From assembly GCA_902771725.1 (NCBI GenBank), contig CACXXT010000006.1:1-64000 (forward strand): 64,000 nt of DNA, in the 5' to 3' direction. The notes beneath the pieces were generated by a model. That model saw nothing but the letters and a program-made list of their open reading frames with translations. It was not told where the DNA came from and made no database searches. The position numbers were made by a program, and so were the translations under genes. This document shows, one piece after another, positions 52,898 to 60,910 of this stretch (position 1 is the first letter of the stretch; every line of letters starts with the position of its first letter). The stretch comes from an uncultured Bacteroidales bacterium. GTDB taxonomy: Bacteria > Bacteroidota > Bacteroidia > Bacteroidales > Bacteroidaceae.

Positions 52898-55450
52898 TTA
52901 CTTCAGGAGGTTGATGAGAGCCACGACCATGGTGGTCAGTGAAGCGGCAGAGGTACCGAGGACAGAAATTTCGGCCGTGGACATGCCTTCCTTCTTCGGT
53001 TTCGTCGGCACCACGATTTCGCATCCCGGTTGTATCTCGTCCTTTCCGGCCCGTCGTCCCAGTTTGTTCGTGGCGCCGTTCATGTAGATGGCGTAGGTTT
53101 TGGACTTGTGTGCCTTGTTGCCGTATCCGCCGGCGTTTTTGATGTAGTAGCTGAGTCCCTTTCCCTTCTTGTAGTTCACGCTGATGGGGTACATGACCTC
53201 GCCGGAGATCTTCACGGTGTTAGAGAACTGTGGCACGATGAGCTGGTCGTTGGCTCGCAGTAGCACGTCGGCCGATTCTCCGGGATGTGCCAGTGCCTCG
53301 TCGAGGTCGATGGCGACGGGGTAGTTGTATCCGAGGTCCATCTTCAGCGATAACAGTGAGTCGGCGAGGTGTCGGTCGTAGTTCTTGTCGGACTCCAGTG
53401 CCTGTTCGTATAGTGCAATCTGCGAGGTGCGCAGTGATGTCTCCTGCTGCTCTCGTTCCTCAGTGGTCATCTGTCGTATGAGTCGTGCGCCCTTGGAGTA
53501 TGCCAGTTCGCTGAGTCCTCCGGCCATTTTCACGAGGTCGCTGAGTCGGAACTCCTTGCTGGTCATAGCGTACTCGCCCTCGAAGTTCACGGAACCGTTG
53601 ATTCTGACATTCTGCTGCTCGGCGTAGATGGGGCTCTTGCGCACCTGCACCTCATCGAATGGAAGCAGAGCGAAGAGTGTGTCCTCTACGATGAACCCGT
53701 GGTCGAGGTTGAAAGAGTAGACCTGTGCGATTTCCTTGGATGCGGACTTGGCTCCTGGTTGGTAGTATCGTCGGAAGACGTCGATTTTGGCGGTTGATGC
53801 AGCGCGTGTGAGTCCTCCTGCCAGGAGAATGAGGTCCTGTATGGTGGTGTTCTCGGCGTACTGGTACGTCCCGGGGTAGTTCACCTCTCCGTTGATGCGC
53901 AGTGTCTGTTCGCCGGTGAGGTCGCTCTTGCTGGGAACGAAAAGCACGTCGTTCTTCTTCAGTGGTATGTCTGCGAGTGTTCCGTCCATGATACCCTTGA
54001 CGTCCACGCTGATCATCTCCAGAGTGAGGTCCTCTTTCTCTCGGTGCATGACGGCTCGGTCCGTGAATGCATCCTCTCGGAGTCCTTCGGCAGCCATGAG
54101 GAGTTCGCGTACGCTCTGTACCTTTCCGTTCATCTGGAACATACCTGGATGCATGACGGCTCCGCGGATCTCCACCATGTTGCTGAAGCGCGGTATGACG
54201 CTGTCCACGAAGAGCGAGTCGCCGTCGGCGAGTGTGAAGCCGTTCATTTCGAATTCCTCGATGGTGTGTATGCTGTATTCCTGTCCAGCCTTTCGCACGA
54301 GTCGTACGTTCTTGGTGTAGGCGTCGCCGGTGAATCCTCCGGCAAATGCCAGCACGCGCTGGACGCTCTCGTTCTGCTTCATCTCGTAGAACATGGGTCT
54401 CTTGACCTTTCCGCGTACTTCGACGAGGCAGTCGTATGTGCCCACTATGATGACGTCGTTGTCCTGGAGCCGGACGTTACCGGCCAGTGTGCCGTTCATG
54501 AGGTAGTCGTAGACGTCGATGCGTGCGAGGAGTTTGCCGCTTCGGTAGACCTTGATGTCGCGCAGTGTACCCACGTCGCTGATGCCCCCAGCGAGGTATA
54601 GTGCGTTGAAGGCAGTGGCGAGGCTGCTGATGGAGTAGCTTCCGGGCATGACCACTTCGCCGAGCACCTGCACCTGTATTGTTCGTGTCTCGCCCACGCT
54701 GAGTGACACTTGGCAGTCGTCGTAGTACTGTCCGAGCTTAGCTTTCAGTCGGCTGGTGGCCTCGCCGACGCTGAGTCCTCCGAGTTTGACGGGCCCAACG
54801 CCCTCGATGGTCACGGTGCCGTCGGGTGAGATCACGCTCTCGAAGGTCTCCTGCGAAGCCCCCCAGACGTCGATGATGACCACGTCGCCGGCTCCCAGAT
54901 GGTAATTGGCGGGTGTTGCCATGTTCAGGTTGGGTTCGAAACTGAGGTTGGGTTGGTTAAAGATATTACGTCCCCAGACCTGCTGGTCCTTGGGGATGAG
55001 GCTGCTGTAGTATTCCAGCGAGTCGAGGTCGAAGTAGTTGGACTCCTCCTCGATCATCTGCTGTCGCTGTTCGCGGGTCATGTACCGCCATTCCTGTTCT
55101 TCGCGCTGTGAGCGTATCATGTAGTTCTGCTGTTTCTGGCGGTTGTCCTGCTTCTGTTCCCGTTGGGTGCGCAGGCGGTTGGTTCCCAGCCGCTGTTGCT
55201 GCGCTTTTCCGGTGAGGTCCTTGGCGCCGAGGTTCTTCTGCTCGGCCTCGACCTTCTTCTGTACTCTGCGTAGCTGCTCGATAGTGACGCCGCGTTGAGC
55301 GAGGTTTCGGACAATGACTTGTTTGTCAGTACCTTTTTCCTTCTCCTGAAGGATGTAGCTGACGATTTGGTCGTCGGTCATGGATTGTGCCATCGCCGGT
55401 AGGTTGATGGCGAACGTCGCGAGGACAAAGAGGAGTAGTATTTTCTTCAT
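52898..55450 (-). CDS. Wza-like polysaccharide export protein with about six SLBB-type domains
   Basis: An 850-aa exported outer-membrane protein. The start at 55450 (MKKILLLFVLATFAINLPAMA|Q) gives a clean signal peptide; the upstream 20 codons do not. A basic, Gln-rich coiled-coil region (about 60-130) precedes the polysaccharide-export domain (YHLGAGDVVIIDVWGASQETFESVISPDGTVTIEGVGPVKLGGLSVGEA). Then come repeated SLBB-type strands: VQVLGEVVMPGSY, VEVRGKVKRPMFY, VEIRGAVMHPGMF, LRINGEVNYPGTY, VRINGSVNFEGEY and VKISGEVMYPI. One C-terminal membrane helix (SAASLTTMVVALINLL) ends the protein. First gene of the operon; it probably builds the export channel. Confidence 0.94.
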   Translation of the reverse strand: MKKILLLFVLATFAINLPAMAQSMTDDQIVSYILQEKEKGTDKQVIVRNLAQRGVTIEQLRRVQKKVEAEQKNLGAKDLTGKAQQQRLGTNRLRTQREQKQDNRQKQQNYMIRSQREEQEWRYMTREQRQQMIEEESNYFDLDSLEYYSSLIPKDQQVWGRNIFNQPNLSFEPNLNMATPANYHLGAGDVVIIDVWGASQETFESVISPDGTVTIEGVGPVKLGGLSVGEATSRLKAKLGQYYDDCQVSLSVGETRTIQVQVLGEVVMPGSYSISSLATAFNALYLAGGISDVGTLRDIKVYRSGKLLARIDVYDYLMNGTLAGNVRLQDNDVIIVGTYDCLVEVRGKVKRPMFYEMKQNESVQRVLAFAGGFTGDAYTKNVRLVRKAGQEYSIHTIEEFEMNGFTLADGDSLFVDSVIPRFSNMVEIRGAVMHPGMFQMNGKVQSVRELLMAAEGLREDAFTDRAVMHREKEDLTLEMISVDVKGIMDGTLADIPLKKNDVLFVPSKSDLTGEQTLRINGEVNYPGTYQYAENTTIQDLILLAGGLTRAASTAKIDVFRRYYQPGAKSASKEIAQVYSFNLDHGFIVEDTLFALLPFDEVQVRKSPIYAEQQNVRINGSVNFEGEYAMTSKEFRLSDLVKMAGGLSELAYSKGARLIRQMTTEEREQQETSLRTSQIALYEQALESDKNYDRHLADSLLSLKMDLGYNYPVAIDLDEALAHPGESADVLLRANDQLIVPQFSNTVKISGEVMYPISVNYKKGKGLSYYIKNAGGYGNKAHKSKTYAIYMNGATNKLGRRAGKDEIQPGCEIVVPTKPKKEGMSTAEISVLGTSAASLTTMVVALINLLK

Positions 55451-55643
55451 GTCGAATGTATGGTTTCTAATTTCGAATCTCAAATGTGATGTTGCATCGT
55501 GCCTGCGCACGTACCTATATCTATATATATTAACTCCGAAACCGCAAATTTATTGCAAAGTAAGGTAAAAATTTTCATTAGCGCAAGAAAAATAGTAAGA
55601 AATGGCAATTTGTGGGTCCGGATGTCATTTTCTTTGGAAAAAG

Positions 55644-55675
55644 TTTGCAGTTCCCGAAAAAGAGGTGTACCTTTG
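55644..55675 (+). promoter_or_regulatory. Promoter of ssrA (tmRNA)
   Basis: TTTG (55644-55647), 20-nt spacer, TACCTTTG (55668-55675), a full match to the Bacteroidota consensus, 24 nt before the mature tmRNA 5' end. Confidence 0.8.
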
Positions 55676-55699
55676 CGGCCGCAAAAGTATCACACTCAT

Positions 55700-56097
55700 G
55701 GGGCTGACATGGATTTGACAGCAGGATGAGACGTTGTGTAAGCACGCAGAGAGTCGTTGGTCGCTCTCTATAATCAATGGTCTTCAAGAATTATCTGGCG
55801 AAAACACTTACGCTCTCGCTGCTTGATTGAAGTATAGTAGATCAGCTTATCTCGGCACAAGGTGCTGAGACGGGACATCACTCAGAGGCTACTCCGCCCC
55901 AAAGCTCTCTGGTTCAGTGGTGCAGCAAAATTGGGGATAGCCGTCAGCGGCCTCGCGCAGGCGGTGAGACTTCAGAGGATAAGGTTCCGGTCGGTGGCCT
56001 AGGTCTTGCCGTTACTCGAAAATCTCAGTCTGGGATAAGCGTGTAGAAAGCACAGGGTGTCCCTGTTTGGACGAGGGTTCAATTCCCTCCAGCTCCA
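55700..56097 (+). ncRNA. ssrA: Transfer-messenger RNA
   Basis: Rescues stalled ribosomes with SmpB. About 398 nt. The 5' GGGGCTG pairs with the 3' CAGCTCC of the tRNA-like domain, and the T-arm GAGGGTTCAATTCCCTC is at the 3' end. The tag reading frame, GGC at 55797 to TGA at 55826, encodes GENTYALAA, giving (A)GENTYALAA after the charged alanine; the ALAA end is the degradation signal. Pseudoknot-rich sequence follows. The 3' CCA is not encoded. The tip of the 3' end is repeated downstream (see the 161-bp array). Confidence 0.95.
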
Positions 56098-56455
56098 CTT
56101 CGTGTCGTTGAGGAAATTGAACCATGCAGGTTCTTCCCTCACGCGCTTTTCTTCGACTGCTTCGATAAGATAAACCTATCTTGCATTCTCTGAGCGCTGA
56201 GAAGTCTGCTTTGATGACAACACTCAGTTGTCATCTTCGCATCCACCCTCCAGCTCCACTTCGTGTCGTTGAGGAAATTGAACCATGCAGGTTCTTCCCT
56301 CACGCGCTTTTCTTCGACTGCTTCGATAAGGTAAACCTATCTTGCATTCTCTGAGCGCTGAGAAGTCTGCTTTGATGACAACACTCAGTTGTCATCTTCG
56401 CATCCACCCTCCAGTTCCACTTCGTGTCTTTGAGGAAATTGAACCCTCGGGTTCT
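56085..56455. repeat. 161-bp tandem repeat array beginning in the tmRNA 3' end
   Basis: Unit 1 (56085-56245) and unit 2 (56246-56406) are nearly identical; a third, partial unit runs from 56407 to about 56455. Each starts CCCTCCAG(C/T)TCCACTTCG, the last 13 nt of the tmRNA plus the following bases. Each full unit holds a series of hairpins: GAACC/GGTTC (terminator-like), AAGATA/TATCTT, TTCTC/GAGAA and a perfect 9-bp GATGACAAC/GTTGTCATC with loop ACTCA (56213-56235 in unit 1). In unit 2 the second hairpin changes A to G opposite T, which keeps a G-U pair. Confidence 0.9.
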
Positions 56456-56458
56456 TTA
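56440..56458 (+). terminator. Last terminator-like hairpin of the tmRNA array
   Basis: GAACC and GGTTC arms around a short loop, followed by TTT and TAATAATC. Copies in the two full units have a TTCCCTC tail instead of a T-run. Confidence 0.5.
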
Positions 56459-56466
56459 ATAATCTC

Positions 56467-58164
56467 TTACGCTTCCATATGCGGCAGTATGCGGAACTGC
56501 ATGGGTGTCACCTTGTACTGTTTCTTGAAGAGGTTAGAGAAGTAGGACGTGTCGTCGAATCCGCATTCGTATGCAATGGTGCTCACGGACTTTTCGGTGT
56601 CTTTGAGCAGTCGGCATGCTTTCTCCAGACGTATGCGATTGAGGAAATTGCTGGCGGGCATACCGGCAGTGGCGGTCAGTCGGCGGGTGAACTGCGAACG
56701 GCTCATGCATAGTTCTGAAGCCAGATCGTCGATGCTCAGCCTTCCATTTTTCAGGTTCTGCTCATACAACTCTGCCACCTTTGCCAGGAATTCCATATTT
56801 TCCTTCTTCAGGCGAGGATTCTCCTGTGACGACGTTGCCTGTGCATTTCCGTTCTCTGTGTTGTGTGCCAACTCAGCTGCCTCGTCCGTAGGCGCGGAGA
56901 GGTCAGCTGTCTCAGTGAGCAGGTTCTGTTCCGAGACTGCAGCCTGGCGTTTTCTGGCCAAGAGCCATCCGCCAGCCATTCCAATCAAGACTGCAACCAA
57001 GGTCAACAGCGCATAGCGCAGCCACGAGTTTCCCTCCGCAGCATTAGTTTCCGGTCCGCGTAGAAGTTCGCGCTGGCTGCGTCCCAGCTCCGCTGAGAGT
57101 TTGTCGGCGCGTTCGCTGTGAATGCTGTCGGTCAGTACCAAAGCCTCATTCAGATAGGCTACCGCCTTGGACGCGTTGGTGCCGGCGTAAGCTTCTGCCA
57201 TCAGTCGGCATACCTGCTGGAGGGTGTACCGGAATCCCATCTGGCGGCACCGCTGCTCACATTCTTCCAGTACTTTCAGGGCCTTTGTCTTATCGCCACG
57301 GCGGAGGTACAACTGTCCCATCTGCTTGAGGTTGATGGTCAGCGACTGCTGCTCTCCGGCAGCCCTCAACAAATCCGCCGCCCGGATGTAGAAGGATTCT
57401 GCACGCACGTCGTCGCCCGCGGCAGCATAGATGTCAGCCATCTGCGAGAGTCGTCGGGCGGCCTTCACTTCGTTGCCGGCCGTGCGCTCCAGTTCATAAG
57501 CCCGCTGGGCATAATGCAGCGCACGGGGCGTGTCGCCTGCCTTGGCATATATTTCCGCTGCGAGACCGTAGCGCACACCCAGGTGCGAGCTGTCGGGCAG
57601 TGTGCGTTCGAGATCTATCGCGCGCAGGACATATCTTTCCGCGTCGTCCAGCGCACCCGCCTGCAGGCACAGGCCCGCTAGCGTGTTGTAGGCACGGGCG
57701 AGGTTGGGAATGTTCCTCGAGATGCTGTCCAGTCGCAGTTCTTCCCTTGTCGCTTCCAGCGCTGCGTCCATCTGCCCCATGCGGCTTGCTGCTACCGCCT
57801 GATAGGCCAGTGCCTCCGTCGCTGCTGCTGTATCATTACAGAGCAGGGCTGCCGCTGTGGCCTGACGGCCCGCAACCAGCGTCGCGGGCATGTCTGTGCT
57901 ATTAGCGTAGTAGTATGCCGCCAGATTCAGGTGGATGGTCTTCATCCGCTCGTCGTGCCCGGTCTGGCGTGTGAAACGTATGAGGCTGTCAGTGATTCCT
58001 TCGGCATCCAAGAGAAGCATCAACTCGTTGGAAGCTGCTATGGCCGACGCATTGTCGGACTTGGTTGCCAACTGGTAGAGGCTGTCGACGGAATCGCCGA
58101 TTGCAGCCGATTGAAAGAAAAAGAGTGCGGCGGCTGCCACAGGGATTTTGAGGACTATTCTCAT
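56467..58164 (-). CDS. AraC-family regulator with periplasmic TPR region
   Basis: A 565-aa membrane regulator. An N-terminal signal or anchor (IPVAAAALFFFQSAAIGD) precedes about nine TPR-like repeats (about 40-370, for example LARAYNTLAGLCLQAGALDDAERYVLRAIDLERTL, ARRLSQMADIYAAAGDDVRAESFYIRAADLL). One TM segment (about 385-405, LRYALLTLVAVLIGMAGGWLLA) follows, and then a cytoplasmic AraC DNA-binding domain (about 465-565: LSIDDLASELCMSRSQFTRRLTATAGMPASNFLNRIRLEKACRLL, TIAYECGFDDTSYFSNLFKKQYKVTPMQFR). The TPR part presumably senses something outside the cytoplasm. It is divergent from the surface-protein genes, a likely target. Confidence 0.93.
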   Translation of the reverse strand: MRIVLKIPVAAAALFFFQSAAIGDSVDSLYQLATKSDNASAIAASNELMLLLDAEGITDSLIRFTRQTGHDERMKTIHLNLAAYYYANSTDMPATLVAGRQATAAALLCNDTAAATEALAYQAVAASRMGQMDAALEATREELRLDSISRNIPNLARAYNTLAGLCLQAGALDDAERYVLRAIDLERTLPDSSHLGVRYGLAAEIYAKAGDTPRALHYAQRAYELERTAGNEVKAARRLSQMADIYAAAGDDVRAESFYIRAADLLRAAGEQQSLTINLKQMGQLYLRRGDKTKALKVLEECEQRCRQMGFRYTLQQVCRLMAEAYAGTNASKAVAYLNEALVLTDSIHSERADKLSAELGRSQRELLRGPETNAAEGNSWLRYALLTLVAVLIGMAGGWLLARKRQAAVSEQNLLTETADLSAPTDEAAELAHNTENGNAQATSSQENPRLKKENMEFLAKVAELYEQNLKNGRLSIDDLASELCMSRSQFTRRLTATAGMPASNFLNRIRLEKACRLLKDTEKSVSTIAYECGFDDTSYFSNLFKKQYKVTPMQFRILPHMEA

Positions 58165-58186
58165 GCTTTTTCCTAATTTGATGCGG

Positions 58187-58194
58187 CAAAATTA
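58187..58194 (-). promoter_or_regulatory. Likely -7 element of the AraC-TPR gene
   Basis: The complement reads TAATTTTG, 23 nt upstream of the ATG. A CTTG (complement of 58215-58218) lies 20 nt further upstream as a near -33 box. Confidence 0.5.
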
Positions 58195-58257
58195 CGACAA
58201 AATTCATTCTCTACCAAGAAAAAATGCAAAAAAACGGCCTTTCTTGGGCCTTACGAC

Positions 58258-58354
58258 GAATTGTAAGTACAAAATGCTATTTTTCAAGCATCTAAGTCGC
58301 TTGTCTTATTTGAAAATTACAATTCATTACAAGAAAAACGCCCGAATATTACAA
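58258..58354. promoter_or_regulatory. Candidate operator cluster in the divergent intergenic region
   Basis: A 9-bp inverted pair GAATTGTAA (58258-58266) and TTACAATTC (58317-58325), with TTACAA also at 58327-58332 and 58349-58354. The three TTACAA start at 58317, 58327 and 58349, that is 10 and 22 bp apart, close to whole helical turns. An AraC dimer or a pair of dimers could bind; this is inference. Confidence 0.45.
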
Positions 58355-58397
58355 AATATTGGCCTAAAAACTCAACGGAGTTTTCGCCCCTGGCCGT

Positions 58398-58405
58398 TAT
58401 CTTTG
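58398..58405 (+). promoter_or_regulatory. Likely -7 element of the surface-protein operon
   Basis: TATCTTTG, matching TAnnTTTG, 50 nt upstream of the ATG. The -33 position is not conserved, which fits a promoter that needs an activator. Confidence 0.5.
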
Positions 58406-58454
58406 CCCCCAGATAATGGCAAATTTTATCATTTAACCATAATTTTACCTGCTT

Positions 58455-60767
58455 ATGAAACGTTTTACTTTACTCCTTTCATTGCTGCTTTCCAGCTTCC
58501 TGTCACTGTCAGCAGCAGGCATTTGGACGCCTATGGCTACAGGTTCTGCCGAGACTCCCCTCTACGTGCGTGTTACTGTAAATGGTATTCCAACTACTTC
58601 CGGGTTGGAGGTTGCCGCATTCATTGATGGTGTCTGCCGTGCCGATGCCACCAGTGCCAATTACCTTGGGAACAGCGCTTACCAACTGCGTGTAAACGGT
58701 ACCCCTGAGGATATGAACAAGACCATCACCCTCAAGGCTTTCTACAACAATTTGGTCTATGTCTTCACGACGACCGAGATCTTCGACAATGAGACCTCCA
58801 CGCACTCTGTGCCTATTGACCTCTACCTCGATGCCGTGGTGGGCGTCACCCTGAACAATCCCATCAACATCGTTGCAGCCCTCCCCGCCGTTCGGGATCT
58901 CACGGCTGATGTCACGGTTAACTACGACGATGCCACAAAGCAGGGCAAATCCACACTCGAAAGCGAACTCGAATATATCTGGACTCCAGCATCTGGAACA
59001 ATGACGGTTGTTGGTAATTCGCTGACAGCCACAACCGTGACACCTGCCGACGGCTACGCTTTGAACCTGAAGGTACAGGGCCCGAACTACGGATCCAGTG
59101 TGGCCAAGAAGCAGTTCTCTGCAACGACTTCCACGCAGGTCATCGTCACAGAGCCCGTCGTCGACGTGACTTCCATCACCCTCAGTCCTACGAGCATTAC
59201 CGCTACAGTCGGCGACAACTATCTCACGAAAATCTCGGAACTGGTGACGGTCACAGTCCTTCCCGGCAATGCCACCGACCCAAGCTGGACAACTTCGATC
59301 GACCCCTCCAGCACAGCTGCACTGGAGGGTTATGTCATCTCGGCTCCTGGTATGCTGAAGGTCATCATCGCCTCCGCTTCCAATCCGGAGATAACCGCTA
59401 CACTCACCATAAACATTCCTACGCCCGTCAGCTTCAACTATCCCGCAGATTTGGTATTGTCCAAGCTCCATGCCACACCTGTCACATTCACGAACCTTGT
59501 GGGCGACGACTTTGACAAGAGCTTGATAACCATTGTTTTCAACGATGCTACATCGGGTCAGCCCTGTGCCACGGCAGCCATGTCCGATGCTTCCGGTATG
59601 AACTGGAACTTCACCGGTCAGTACGTGGGTACCTATAATTATCGCGTGTATTACAACGGCAATCCCATGCGTAGCACTACGGATGCCATGGCCGGTGTGG
59701 TCCACATCCCCGCTGAGGTAGCCCTGAACAATACCGGTTGGGACTGGATTTCGCTCTATGCCTTTGGTGCAGGCCAAACAACTTATCCCCTACAAGGTGG
59801 TGGCGGGGCCTACCTTCCTTGGATGAATCTCGATGCCAACAACAAAATCATCGAAATCCGCTCCCAGTCCGCTCTGCTCTACAACGATGCCACATGGGGC
59901 TTCATCGGTGACATCACAGAACTCACGCCCGCTGGTGGGATGTATAAGGTGAAAGCCGCATATGCCGATGCTGGTTCTTGTGTCATTGATCTCGGTGTGG
60001 ACTGCGTGCCCATCACTTCCACCACCGCTGTCTATAACACCATCCAGACGGGCTACACCTGGATTAGCTATCCTCTGGAGACAGCCACGACAATCTCTCA
60101 GACCCAGCTGGCCACCAACGCTCAGGCTGGCGACATGATTATCGGTAAGACGACTTCCGCTACTTTCAACGGCACCGCCTGGCTGCCTGCAGATTTCGCC
60201 TTCCAACCTGGTAAGGGTTATATTTACTACACCGCAGGTGGTGGCGGTTTCCGTCCGAACTTCAACGCTCCTGCCGGCGGTGGTGTCAAGGGTGCTTCGC
60301 CTGCTGTCCGCCTCGATGAACAACCCGCAGAACCCAGTCCGTGGAAGTACGATGCCAGCCCCTTCGCCGACAACATGCCCGTCATTGCTGCCCTCGAAGG
60401 TCTCGAGACTGGCGAACGTTTCAGCATCGGTGCCTATGTCGGTGACGAGTGCCGTGGTGAGGGCGCTGCCATCGACGGCAACCTCTTCATTATCAACGTG
60501 GCAGGCAAGGCCGGCGAACTGGTGCACTTCCGCCTCTATAACAAGGCTACCGCCGAGTTCTCCGAACTGGATCAGTCCATCGTCTACACCTCCATGCAGG
60601 GTTCCCTGCGTTCTCCGGTCAAGCTGAGCGGCAGCGGTGTGGTGGATGGCATCAAGAGCACTACCGGCACACCGACTTCAGGCGAAGCCTATAATCTCGC
60701 CGGACAAAAGGTCGGTCGTGGCTACCGCGGAATCGTTGTCACCAACGGACGCAAGGTGGTGAAGTGA
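58455..60767 (+). CDS. T9SS-exported multidomain surface protein
   Basis: A 770-aa secreted protein of unknown function. Signal peptide (ending LSLSAA|G). The N-terminal domain (about 20-120: LEVAAFIDGVCRADATS, TITLKAFYNNLVYVFTTTEIFDN) and a domain near the C-terminus (about 630-730: RFSIGAYVGDECRGEGAAIDG, VHFRLYNKATAEFSELDQSIVY) look like copies of one module. Between them are Ig-like strands (TSITLSPTSITATVGDNYLTKI) and a WDWISLY/YTWISYPL pair of beta-repeats. The tail YNLAGQKVGRGYRGIVVTNGRKVVK is a T9SS sorting signal. First of three same-strand surface genes. Confidence 0.85.
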   Translation: MKRFTLLLSLLLSSFLSLSAAGIWTPMATGSAETPLYVRVTVNGIPTTSGLEVAAFIDGVCRADATSANYLGNSAYQLRVNGTPEDMNKTITLKAFYNNLVYVFTTTEIFDNETSTHSVPIDLYLDAVVGVTLNNPINIVAALPAVRDLTADVTVNYDDATKQGKSTLESELEYIWTPASGTMTVVGNSLTATTVTPADGYALNLKVQGPNYGSSVAKKQFSATTSTQVIVTEPVVDVTSITLSPTSITATVGDNYLTKISELVTVTVLPGNATDPSWTTSIDPSSTAALEGYVISAPGMLKVIIASASNPEITATLTINIPTPVSFNYPADLVLSKLHATPVTFTNLVGDDFDKSLITIVFNDATSGQPCATAAMSDASGMNWNFTGQYVGTYNYRVYYNGNPMRSTTDAMAGVVHIPAEVALNNTGWDWISLYAFGAGQTTYPLQGGGGAYLPWMNLDANNKIIEIRSQSALLYNDATWGFIGDITELTPAGGMYKVKAAYADAGSCVIDLGVDCVPITSTTAVYNTIQTGYTWISYPLETATTISQTQLATNAQAGDMIIGKTTSATFNGTAWLPADFAFQPGKGYIYYTAGGGGFRPNFNAPAGGGVKGASPAVRLDEQPAEPSPWKYDASPFADNMPVIAALEGLETGERFSIGAYVGDECRGEGAAIDGNLFIINVAGKAGELVHFRLYNKATAEFSELDQSIVYTSMQGSLRSPVKLSGSGVVDGIKSTTGTPTSGEAYNLAGQKVGRGYRGIVVTNGRKVVK

Positions 60768-60778
60768 ACCTCAATAAG

Positions 60779-60910
60779 TGAACAATGAAGTGTGAAGAGT
60801 GAAGAGTGAAGAATGAAAAGCCAGAGACTCCATAGAATTTTCAGCAAAGGCAGACTTGCAGGTTTGCTGCTACGGGGCGTCTTTTTATTGTTCACTCTTC
60901 ACTCTTTCAT
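60779..60910. repeat. Inverted GTGAAGA-type repeat tracts flanking the start of the barrel gene
   Basis: A tract of 7-bp units (GTGAAGA/GTGAACA/ATGAAAA) spans 60779-60819 and supplies the ATG at 60813. The reverse complement of the same repeat lies at 60888-60910, inside the signal-peptide coding region. Confidence 0.75.

Noticed and set aside
56085..56455. CRISPR array
   Set aside because: Units are 161 bp, directly abutting, with no unique spacers and no cas genes.
58509..59777. A 422-codon antisense frame in the T9SS surface protein gene
   Set aside because: Cys/His/Gly-rich shadow with no family features.
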